Shown here: positions 21,265-30,742 of the stretch, piece after piece
How the letters are laid out: every line of letters begins with the position of its first letter
Position numbering within the stretch: position 1 is the stretch's first letter
Assembly: GCA_030760725.1 (NCBI GenBank)
Contig: JASWHV010000016.1
Coordinates: 46,821,227 to 46,885,226, forward strand
Direction: 5' to 3'
DNA length: 64,000 nucleotides
DNA from: Neostapfia colusana
Lineage: Eukaryota > Streptophyta > Magnoliopsida > Poales > Poaceae
Position numbers and translations under genes: made by a program
Notes under the pieces: generated by a model
Database searches by the model: none
Told to the model about the DNA's origin: nothing
Seen by the model: the letters and a program-made list of their open reading frames with translations, nothing else

Positions 21265-24200
21265 ATGACGCGTACTCGTGCCAACCCCGATGTTGGAGGT
21301 ACTAGCCAAGGGGGAGAGACCTCCCAACCACCTCCCGAGGACTCCTCGGGACAGCAGCAGCAACAGCAACAGCAAACACCGCCACCGCCACTGCCAACGG
21401 TTACATTGGCCGACATTGTCGCGGCAATGGCGGGTTCACATCAGCAGCACACAGAGCTGCTGCAAACGTTAATTGCGAATACGTCTCGCCCAGAGAGACG
21501 TCAAGATCGTGAGGAGCGCCAACAGAGCTCCTACTCCGAATTCCTGGCGACTCATCCCCCTGTATTCTCAAGGGCGGATGAACCACTTGACGCGGACAAC
21601 TGGCTCCGCGCCATAGAGATGAAGTTCGGGCTGCTCCAAATTAGCGAGCAGCGCAAGACTCAGTTCGCGGTCCAGCAACTCCAAGGATCCGCGAGCGCGT
21701 GGTGGGCCAACTTCTGTGCTTCACAGCCCACCGACCGAGCGATGACCTGGGCGGAGTTCCGGACGGCCTTCAGGGCCTATCATATACCGCCAGGTCTGAT
21801 GAAGAGGAAGACGCAGGAATTCCTACACCTGCAACAAGGGAGCCGGAACGCGCTGGAATATTCCAGGGCGTTCAACGATCTCGCGCTCTACGCGTCGTAT
21901 CACGCAGATACGGACGAGAAGCGGCGGGACCATTTTTACCAGGGGCTTAACCCGCTCCTGAAGGACAAGCTGGCGATGTTCAATCGCGGCAGCCTCAACG
22001 ACATAATTGATGCTGCGATTGTTCAGGAGGACTCCGGCAAGGAGTTGGCGGCGGCAGAGCGAAAGCGAAGCGCGCCGCAGAGCAGCGGAGAAGGAGGCGG
22101 TCCTTCTCAGAAGTTTCGGATGGTGAATCGCCCACCATCAGGTCCACGCTGGCAACCACCACAGCGGTCGATGCCGTTCCGCGGTCGACCATATTCTTCA
22201 CCGGCATTCCGGCCGGTACTGCCAGCACCACCGCAACAACAACAGCAGCAGCGGGCGATGCCGCGTGCGTTTGCACCTCCGCAACGCATGCCGGGCTTTC
22301 GTCCCCCGAGTACTCCACCAGCAGCGGCCACATGTTACAAGTGTGGTCGTCCAGGACACTTCGCGAGCAGTTGCCCGGAGAGGCAAGGCGGCGGAGTGGC
22401 ACCACAGTTTCCGGGGAGGAATCAACCCCGGAACCCTACTAATGCGCGGCGGGCAAACCCTAGGCCCGGCACTGTCCACCAGCTTGCCATTGAGGACGTG
22501 CCGGAGGGCGAGCCCATCCTTGCGGGTATGTTCCAACTCCACCAGCATCCCGCTATAATACTATTTGATTCAGGCGCCACGCATAATTTTATTAGACAAG
22601 CTTTCATTGCTAAACACAGCTTGCCAATACTACCCACCGATAGTCCATATTTAATTTGTTCACCGGGTGGGAAGATTTCAGCAAGCGTAATGGTCTCCAA
22701 AGCACCATTATGCTTAGCGGGTAGAGTGTACCCCACGTCTCTCATTATCTTAGAGGGACAGAAGGTCGATGTCATCCTAGGGATGTCGTGGTTAACCCGC
22801 CACGGCGCTGTTTTAGACACCGTCCTCCGAGTCGTGCACTTAAACTCAGAAGTGCACGGTTCTCACTCATTATTTCTGGACAGTCCAGAAATAAAACTTC
22901 CAAGTGTCTATCAAGCCACAACCATCAGATTGGAAGACATTCCAGTGGTCCGAGAGTTCCCGGATGTATTCCCGGACGATTTGCCGGGGATGCCACCCGA
23001 TAGAGAGGTGGAATTCAAGATTGAACTTGCACCGGGAACCATGCCAATATCCCGAAGGCCGTACAAGATGGCGCCCAAGGAGTTGGCTGAACTGAAGACT
23101 CAGCTCACGGACCTTCTGGAGAAGGGTTTTATTAGGCCGAGCTCCTCGCCATGGGGCTGTTCGGCATTATTTGTCAAAAAGAAGGATGAAACGTTGCGGC
23201 TTTGCGTGGACTACCGTCCATTAAATGCCGTAACCATCAAGAACAAGTACCCGTTGCCACGGATCGACATGTTGTTTGATCAGTTGGTCGAAGCAAAGAT
23301 CTTTTCCAAGATGGATTTAAGATCCAGGTACCATCAGATTAAGATAAGGGCGGAGGACATTCCAAAGACAGCTTTCTCGACAAGGTACGGACTTTATGAG
23401 TACCTGGTCATGTCCTTTGGCCTCACCAATGCTCCAGCTCACTTCATGTACTTAATGAACTCGGTGTTCATGCCGGAGCTGGACAAGTTTGTCGTGGTCT
23501 TCATCGACGACATCCTGGTATATTCCAAGTCGGAGGAAGATCACAAGAAACATCTGCGTATAGTCTTGCAACGGCTGCGGGATCACAAGTTGTACGCAAA
23601 GTTCAGCAAATGCGAGTTTTGGATATCGCAAGTGCCTTTCCTCGGGCATATCATCTCAGCGGAGGGTATCGCTGTGGACCCGAGCAAAATCACGCAAGTG
23701 CTGAATTGGAAATCCCCGAGAACTGTTCATGAGGTACGGAGTTTCCTCGGACTCGCGGGATATTATCGGAGGTTCATTCCGAACTTCTCGAAGATTGCCA
23801 AGCCAATGACAGAGCTGCTGAAGAAGGCTACCAAATATGTTTGGAGTCCAGCATGTGAAGCAGCATTCAAGGCTTTAGTCAAGCACCTGACATCAGCACC
23901 GGTTTTGGCGCAGCCAGACACAACAAAACCGTTCGATGTGTACTGCGATGCATCCGGCATTGGGCTCGGATGTGTGCTGATGCAAGACCGAAGAGTGGTC
24001 GCGTATGGATCACGACAGCTTAGGAACCATGAGCAAAATTATCCAACTCACGATTTGGAGCTCGCTGCCGTGGTACTTGCACTGAAAATGTGGAGGCACT
24101 ACCTACTCGGTAACCTCGTACATTTATATACCGACCACAAAAGCCTCAAGTACATCTTCACTCAGAAGGAGCTGAACATGAGGCAACGAAGATGGTTGGA

Positions 24201-25821
24201 ACTGATAAAGGATTACGAGATAGAGATCCATTATCATCCGGGCAAGGCAAACATTGTGGCAGACGCGCTAAGCCGCAAGTCACACGTCAATAATCTGACC
24301 ATCACACCGTTGGAAGAGAGCGAACCACCACTACATGTGATTCCACATGGAGCTCTCTACAACCTAGCTTTGATCCCCACCATCCGTGAAGAGATAGCGG
24401 CAGCCCAGAAGAATGATAAGGGCATGTCACATTTACGGAGACGAGTAGACAGTGGGGAGTTGAAATGTTTCCGGAAGGACGGAGACGGCGTCCTATGGTT
24501 CAAGGACCGGATCGTCGTACCCCGAAACCCGGAGTTACGGAAGAAAATCTTTGATGAGGCTCACTTATCAAAGTTTTCTATTCACCCCGGCAGTAACAAA
24601 ATGTATCAAGAACTCAGAAGAAAGTTTTGGTGGACACGGATGAAGCGAGAGACTGCAAGATACGTGTCCGAGTGTGATACATGTCGAAGGGTGAAGGCAG
24701 ACCACATGCGGAAACCGGGACTGCTGCAACCACTGGGCATTCCTGCCTGGAAGTGGGAGGACGTGAGCATGGATTTCGTCGTCGGTTTACCCACCACCTT
24801 ACAGAAACATGATTCTGTGTGGGTGATCGTCGATCGGCTCACCAAAGTTGCCCATTTCATCCCGGTCAACACCAACTACAACGCCAAGAAGTACGCTGAA
24901 CTGTACATCTCACGGATCCTATTCTTATACGGCGTACCCCGTACCATCATATCGGACCGGGGCACTTTATTTGTGTCCCGTTTTTGGGAGCAGCTACACG
25001 CTGCCCTGGGGACGAAGCTGATCCGTAGTTCAGCCTACCACCCGCAGACAGATGGGCAAACTGAGCGGGTAAATCAAATCCTAGAAGACATGCTACGAGC
25101 TTGCGCTATCGACCACGGCAAGAATTGGGATGATCACTTGCCGTTAGCCGAGTTCTCGTACAACAATGGGTACCAAGCCAGCATCAAGATGGCGCCCTAC
25201 GAGGCGCTATACGGAAGAAGATGCCGCACACCATTGAACTGGTGTGAGTCTGGCGAGAGGGTTACCTTCGGGATTGACCTTGTCAACAACGCGGAAGAAA
25301 AGGTTCGACTAATTCAAGTGAACCTAAAAGCCGCTCAATCCCGTCAAAAACAGTATGCGTACCGGAGAAGGCGCCCATTACAATTCGAAGTTGGGGACCA
25401 CGTATATCTACGAGTGTCTCCAATGAAGGGCGTAAACAGATTTGGGGTGAGAGGAAAGTTGGCACCCCGATTCATCGGTCCATTCCAGATTACCGAAAGA
25501 TGTGGATCGGTAGCATACCGGCTGAAATTACCAGAAGCACTTTCCGGTGTGCACGACGTCTTTCACGTTTCCCAGCTGAGGAAGTGTCTCAAGCTATCAA
25601 CTACCGTTCAGCTGGAAGACATTGAAGGACTGCAGCCGGATCTCACCTATCGGGAGGAACCGGTGCAGATTATTGATGAGAAGGCCCGAACCACACGCAA
25701 CCGTACGTTGTGGTTCTACAAGGTTCTGTGGAGTAATCACTCCATGGACGAAGCGACATGGGAGAGCGAAGAATTCCTTCGCACTAACTACCCCGACTTT
25801 TTCACGTCGCATATTCGGTAA
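21265..25821 (+). CDS. gag-pol: TekB gag-pol polyprotein
   Basis: Uninterrupted frame; the first ATG is 21265, one base after TTTCAG, and the open frame reaches back to a GTG at 21235, from which residues are counted. Gag has a Q-rich N-terminus and the RETROTRANS_gag region (DNWLRAIEMKFG). CCHC knuckle C367/C370/H375/C380. Protease D445-S-G. RT with FIDD at 756-759; RNase H with YCDAS at about 905. Integrase H1110/H1117/C1147/C1150, catalytic D1180, D1241 and E1277 with the D-35-E spacing. The C-terminus is a chromodomain-like stretch (WFYKVLWSNHSMDEATWES). Gag and pol are in one frame. Odd: LRSRYHQ at about 698 (family Gly replaced by Arg) and VMSFG at 727 (Pro replaced by Ser). It makes the particle, protease, cDNA synthesis and insertion functions. 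Confidence 0.96.
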   Translation: MTRTRANPDVGGTSQGGETSQPPPEDSSGQQQQQQQQTPPPPLPTVTLADIVAAMAGSHQQHTELLQTLIANTSRPERRQDREERQQSSYSEFLATHPPVFSRADEPLDADNWLRAIEMKFGLLQISEQRKTQFAVQQLQGSASAWWANFCASQPTDRAMTWAEFRTAFRAYHIPPGLMKRKTQEFLHLQQGSRNALEYSRAFNDLALYASYHADTDEKRRDHFYQGLNPLLKDKLAMFNRGSLNDIIDAAIVQEDSGKELAAAERKRSAPQSSGEGGGPSQKFRMVNRPPSGPRWQPPQRSMPFRGRPYSSPAFRPVLPAPPQQQQQQRAMPRAFAPPQRMPGFRPPSTPPAAATCYKCGRPGHFASSCPERQGGGVAPQFPGRNQPRNPTNARRANPRPGTVHQLAIEDVPEGEPILAGMFQLHQHPAIILFDSGATHNFIRQAFIAKHSLPILPTDSPYLICSPGGKISASVMVSKAPLCLAGRVYPTSLIILEGQKVDVILGMSWLTRHGAVLDTVLRVVHLNSEVHGSHSLFLDSPEIKLPSVYQATTIRLEDIPVVREFPDVFPDDLPGMPPDREVEFKIELAPGTMPISRRPYKMAPKELAELKTQLTDLLEKGFIRPSSSPWGCSALFVKKKDETLRLCVDYRPLNAVTIKNKYPLPRIDMLFDQLVEAKIFSKMDLRSRYHQIKIRAEDIPKTAFSTRYGLYEYLVMSFGLTNAPAHFMYLMNSVFMPELDKFVVVFIDDILVYSKSEEDHKKHLRIVLQRLRDHKLYAKFSKCEFWISQVPFLGHIISAEGIAVDPSKITQVLNWKSPRTVHEVRSFLGLAGYYRRFIPNFSKIAKPMTELLKKATKYVWSPACEAAFKALVKHLTSAPVLAQPDTTKPFDVYCDASGIGLGCVLMQDRRVVAYGSRQLRNHEQNYPTHDLELAAVVLALKMWRHYLLGNLVHLYTDHKSLKYIFTQKELNMRQRRWLELIKDYEIEIHYHPGKANIVADALSRKSHVNNLTITPLEESEPPLHVIPHGALYNLALIPTIREEIAAAQKNDKGMSHLRRRVDSGELKCFRKDGDGVLWFKDRIVVPRNPELRKKIFDEAHLSKFSIHPGSNKMYQELRRKFWWTRMKRETARYVSECDTCRRVKADHMRKPGLLQPLGIPAWKWEDVSMDFVVGLPTTLQKHDSVWVIVDRLTKVAHFIPVNTNYNAKKYAELYISRILFLYGVPRTIISDRGTLFVSRFWEQLHAALGTKLIRSSAYHPQTDGQTERVNQILEDMLRACAIDHGKNWDDHLPLAEFSYNNGYQASIKMAPYEALYGRRCRTPLNWCESGERVTFGIDLVNNAEEKVRLIQVNLKAAQSRQKQYAYRRRRPLQFEVGDHVYLRVSPMKGVNRFGVRGKLAPRFIGPFQITERCGSVAYRLKLPEALSGVHDVFHVSQLRKCLKLSTTVQLEDIEGLQPDLTYREEPVQIIDEKARTTRNRTLWFYKVLWSNHSMDEATWESEEFLRTNYPDFFTSHIR

Positions 25822-25876
25822 TTTTCCACCGTCCTCTCTCTCATTTCACCTTATAATCTCGGGACGAGATTCTTTT

Positions 25877-25889
25877 AAGGGGGGAGGAA
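25877..25889 (+). other. Polypurine tract of TekB
   Basis: AAGGGGGGAGGAA directly before the 3' LTR. Confidence 0.9.
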
Positions 25890-28800
25890 TGTAAGGGCCT
25901 CAGTTTTTGACACTCATTTGCAGTGTTCATCACCACACCACACACCTCATTTGAGGAAGAATGATGAACACAAATAAAGAGCAAGTAACAATTATCAACA
26001 TGCTCATTAGGGAACAAACTCACACATTGCAAAAGTGGTACTTCCCACATGTGATATAGAGGGGCTGGACATATGAAAACTCCTACACTTTACTAAGGAT
26101 GTCCATGCCAAGTTCCACCCAAATTCAAAACCTTTTTGAGGTCATTTTGGGTATAGTTAGGAAGAGGGCAGTTTGAAACCATATTCAAATTCAAACTGTT
26201 TTCACCCACTGAATTTAAAAGTGGAAGGCATATTCTTGCTCAGCACATTTTTGTGAGCTCACACACCAATTTTCACTCCATTTGGAGTTGATCTTGACAT
26301 GAGCTAAGGGGGAGAAATTCAAACTTTATTTGAATTTCAAACTGCACTTGTGCTGAAATTCATTCAAACCAAACCTCATTTGAACTTTGATCAAATCAAA
26401 TGGCTCTTGGGTGAATAATTTGAATTGCCAAGGGTAGAATAGGGTTCACTGTTTACCACAGCTGTTAGGAATAAATTTCAGAGGTTAAAAGAGAAGTGGG
26501 ACCCACATGTCAGCCTCTGCCTCAAAGCAAACCGACTGAACCACAGTTCAGTCGGTTCCCGGCAGCTGTGCGCGCGCGCCACCGAAGGGGGCAGCCGGCG
26601 CCAGCTCCTGCTGCGTGCCCCAAGCCGGAGACCAGCCGGCCGGGCTATTTATTCCCTCCCCGGCGTGCTTCAGTCACCATTTCCCCGAGCTACCGGCGTG
26701 CGCGACTGCTTTTCCCACTGCCATCACTAGCGCTCGAGTTCCTGCTTGATCAAGCCGATCGCAGCTCCCTCTTTCCATTTCAAGGTCCCAGCAAGGTACT
26801 AGCAACCATCCTCCATCCTTCCCATTGATAGAAATCGATTGAAACCGAGTGATATCGGCTGTGCCGAAAGATCAAACTCGGAACTGGAAACCGCCGCACC
26901 TCGGGCTCTCGTGGACAGCCCAACCTGGGCGTTGTTACGCCCGAGCCAAGGCACCCTTGGACGCGCAAGTGATCGGTGCTGCTCACCCCCGAGCCACAGC
27001 TCGAGTGGTTGCTCACCGGCGGCGAATTTCCACTTTTCCCCTTTCTGTGTGCAGAACGACCTTCGGGTACGATTCTGTTTAATTCGTGCTCTAGAAAGGA
27101 TTAGAGGGCCTCAGGCCACTCCCACACGAACTAGACACGGTGACGCACAAGTTGCCTTCACAACTCTGGGCCGGAGAACTTCTGTGCCCGGCGTAATTCA
27201 AGGTCTACTAATGGCGGAACGCACGGGGGGTATCGGGCGCACGGTGAGGACCTATTTCGGGCCTTCCCCGGGCTGCCCCGAGTTCATGTCGACCCTCTCT
27301 GAGGTCCACTGATGCTCCCCGACCGGTTTCCCAAGTAGCTGAGGCACTAGGAGCATCAGCCGACATGGCCGAAGTCGTTCCGATATGGCGGCTCGTCGCC
27401 GACCATGCTCCGGCCGTTGTCATGAGCAGCTGACCCTCGGATCATGTTCCCCAAGTAAAAGTAGGCAGGGGCGGCCAGAATCAAGAAGTTTGGAGCGGTA
27501 CAGCAGCCAGCGGCGAGCTCTCCGGCGAGGTCCCTCGGCGGCGGGGCGCGGGTGTCGCGAGGTTGAAGAAGGGGGTGGACCCCAGCTGTCAGCGGCCGAT
27601 ATTTTGAATCGGGATCCGGCTGCGGCCGGGATCGGGTGTGCTGGCGCGCAAAAGCCTTGTGGGCCGCGGTGTGCTATCGCTTCGGCGTGCGACGCGTGTC
27701 CCCTGGGCCCACGCGCGAGTTTAAACTTTTCCCCGATTTTCAGATTTCCTTCAAACTTCAAATCCTTATAACTTTGGCTAGAAAGCTCCAAATTGAGTGA
27801 ACCAAATTTTGCTGGATTCAGCTCTCTGAGTACTTTCCAGAAAATCAAGTGTCACTTCATGAAATTCCTTAATTCTGCAGAATTAATTCCTCAAAGTTTA
27901 AACTGTTAGGAATTTTAACTGGAGAATCCTTTGGAGGAAAATCCTGAAATTTTGCTGAGATGTTCACCAAAATATCCTTGAACTACCATAAAAATTTCAG
28001 ATCCATTTGAGCTCATTTAGTCCACCTAATGGTGTGATTAGTAAAACTGTTCCAGAGAAAATAGAAAATGTTCAGAAACATTTTCAGGATTTTCTCTGAA
28101 ATTGTTTAGCTCATATCTTTAGTTAGAGACTTCCAAATTAAGTGAGACCAACTCCATTAGGACCCTCTGAAAATCTAGTTTTCAGAAAGTCATAGTTTGT
28201 CTCATGAAAATCCCTAGAACACCCTAAGGGTTCCAATTAAGGTCAAGGACATAATTATTTGTGGAGGGCTCAAATGAGCTTTGCTGCAACTAAAACTTGA
28301 CCAAGTCTTTGTTTAGGTTGTAACCAAGCCACAGTAAAAGTTTCACAGTCATTAGGTCTGTCTAGTAAGGGTTATAGGCTTCACAATTTCAAAGTTAATA
28401 CAAAGGCCTCTAAATTAATACATACATTGTTCTTATCATGTAGTCGCTAAGGTCGAGGAGGAACCCGAAGTCCTAGACTTCGTTACTCCGGAGGAACAGC
28501 TAGCCTACGACCAAGAGCAGCAAGGCAAGCCCCGGTTTGCATTAACCTTTTTTTACAAATTTTTATTGTTTTGAGCACATACTTGTTTCCCTTTGTTCGT
28601 TGCATTAGAGTCTTGATTGGAAACCCAACTGCACAGCCAAGAAAACCATGGGTTGGGTTTAGGATTGAAAACCTCGTTAGCCACTGCATCGCTAGAATAG
28701 AGTAGGATTCGGTACAAGTCGAGTAGTTGGAACTACTCGCGAGAATAGGCTAGAGGCACATTGCTCGGGTAGAGATAGCACATGAAACACATGGCAAGAA

Positions 28801-29937
28801 AATGAGACCAAGCGGAGAGTAAGAGCGGCAGGACTTTGGGGCCTGTGTGCTGTAGCTCCGCTTGTGTCGATTGTGGACCGAGCCGTGTGCGGGCCTGTTG
28901 AACAAGCTAGAACAGTACCGAAGACCTACCGGCTATATGGGAACCGGGAAACTGATGTAACTCGGGTAGCTGGGTGTTGAGGCATTGCCCGTCGTTCAGA
29001 GGGTAGGTTGAGAGCTCGAGGTGTAAATCAGCTGGCGGCACGGAGATGCGCGTGCAGGGACCTCTTGCTCGGGACGATGGGACCGGTTCAATATTTGGCT
29101 AACGGGTGAAAGGTAGTCGCGTACGGCGTCCGTGATGGTTGTTGTAGGCAACATCGAGTACGGGCGTACGTGACGGGTTGTTCGGGTAACCCTGCAGGTG
29201 TAAATCGATTATAATCGCCGTCCCTCGCGGTCAGTGAGTACCACTTGTTCACTGTACCGTGACGTAGAAAGAATAGGCTAGTTACATGTTAAAATGTTAC
29301 TGATTGAAAGCTGGACATTGATTGTTAATGATATGCTGTAGCTTAGTGCTAACTAAAGTTCTTTTCAACTTTGGGCAAAGTACATGAGAGAAATGCGTTT
29401 CTTGTTTGATTGCGGCTCTCTCATGTGCCTTAGCATAAAGTTCTCCACAACCTGCTGCTAAAACTTGAAAGTAAGGTTCTACTAATTAGGCGAGTCCGTG
29501 CAAATGATTTTTACCTCATGCAACCCATCACCCTCATGTAGAAGTTCCATGTTTAGGTGAGACGGGTCAGACTTGCTGAGCCTTCGTGCTCACTGCTTGT
29601 GTTTGAAGCTTTTGCAGGGTTCTATGAGGAAGGGACTCCCGAAGAGGAGACGGAACCCCAGGAGGGGAACCCCGTCGAGTGGGAGTCGTGCACGCCGCAG
29701 AGTTAGTGTGCGTGTGTGCTAGCAAGGACACGTTCGAGGGCTGAACGTGCACTTGATGCTTAGTCTACGCCCGCGAGTGTGGACTAAACTTATTTTGATG
29801 TAAACATGTTAATAAACTTGTTTATGTAATAAAGCTTCCGCTTCCGCTGTGTACCTTTGACGTGTGTTATACGGTGCTGTGCAACGCAGCACCCCTCAGC
29901 GTGATCCTGGCTCGACAGGACCAGTGGGGTCGTGTCA
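25890..29937 (+). repeat. 3' LTR of TekB (4048 bp)
   Basis: Nearly identical to the 5' LTR. Differences found by eye, in 5' LTR coordinates: 16246, 16501, 16742, 17011, 17498, 17923, 18122, plus one G missing from a 7-G run (15848-15854 against 27225-27230). Candidate exons are at 28444-28524 and 29618-29706, unchanged. Confidence 0.95.
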
Positions 29938-29942
29938 CCGAC
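29938..29942. repeat. Target-site duplication CCGAC, right copy
   Basis: Matches 14508-14512; the TekA-2 integrase resumes here. Confidence 0.95.
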
Positions 29943-30698
29943 GGGCAGACCGAAAGAGCCAATCAGATCCTTGAGGATATGCTGAGAGCTTGTGCACTCA
30001 AAAACAATAGGAGTTGGGATAAGAACTTACCGTATGCGGAGTTCTCCTATAACAACAGCTACCAGGCTAGTATGAAGATGTCACCCTTCGAGGCGTTGTA
30101 TGGGAGGAAGTGCAGAACTCCATTGTTTTGGAATTAAACTGGGGAAAGCAAAGTATTTGGGCCAGAGGTGCTACAAGAAGCCGAGGCGAAAGTGAGGGAG
30201 ATCCGCAACAACTTGAAAATAGCCCAGACCAGATAGAAGAGCTATGACGATATACGGAGAAGAGAGCTCACTTTCAACATAGGGGACTGTGTCTATCTCA
30301 AAGTGTCTCCTATCAGAGGACTTCGTCGATTCAAAGTGAAAGGGAAACTATCACCTCGGTACATCGGACCCTTCCAGATACTGGAGAGGAAAGGCGAAGT
30401 GGCATATCAGTTAGAACTACCGGCTCGCCTATCGGATGTGCACGACGTATTCCATGTGTCACAACTCCAGAAATCCTTAAGAACACCCGAGCAGAAGTTA
30501 CCCATGAATGAGGTGGATGTCCGGGAAGACCTTTCATATGCCGAACAGCCGGTCAAGATTCTGGAGACGATGGAACGCATCACAAGGAATAAAAGAATCC
30601 GAATGTGCAAAGTGCAGTGGAAGCACCACACGGAAGCAGAAGCCACACGGGAGCGAGAAGACGAGCTCAAGGCACAGTTTCCGGATCTGTTTCCCTAG
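29938..30698 (+). pseudogene. pol: TekA-2 pol, right arm: end of integrase and chromodomain
   Basis: Resumes with DGQTERANQILEDML, carrying the catalytic Glu, and continues through the GPY-like part (KLSPRYIGPF) to a chromodomain-like end (CKVQWKHHTEAEATRERED). In-frame stops at 30135-30137 (TAA) and 30234-30236 (TAG). The remaining frame ends in TAG at 30696-30698. It joins 10813-14512 once TekB is disregarded. Confidence 0.9.
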
Positions 30699-30729
30699 AG
30701 TCATCGATCTCGAGGGCGAGATTTCTTTT

Positions 30730-30742
30730 AAGGGGGTAGAGT
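30730..30742 (+). other. Polypurine tract of TekA-2
   Basis: AAGGGGGTAGAGT just before the 3' LTR. Confidence 0.82.

Larger units (their letters stand above)
14513..29937 (+). mobile_element. TekB: young, structurally complete Tekay-type retrotransposon
   Basis: 15.4 kb flanked by a perfect 5-bp TSD. Contents in order: LTR 14513-18561, primer site 18565-18576, leader, ORF1 20049-20993, gag-pol 21265-25821, polypurine tract 25877-25889, LTR 25890-29937. I found about seven substitutions and one 1-bp indel between the LTRs, so insertion is recent. The long uninterrupted gag-pol contrasts with every other element here. Two changes at usually invariant RT positions (residues 698 and 727) leave its activity uncertain. 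Confidence 0.95.
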
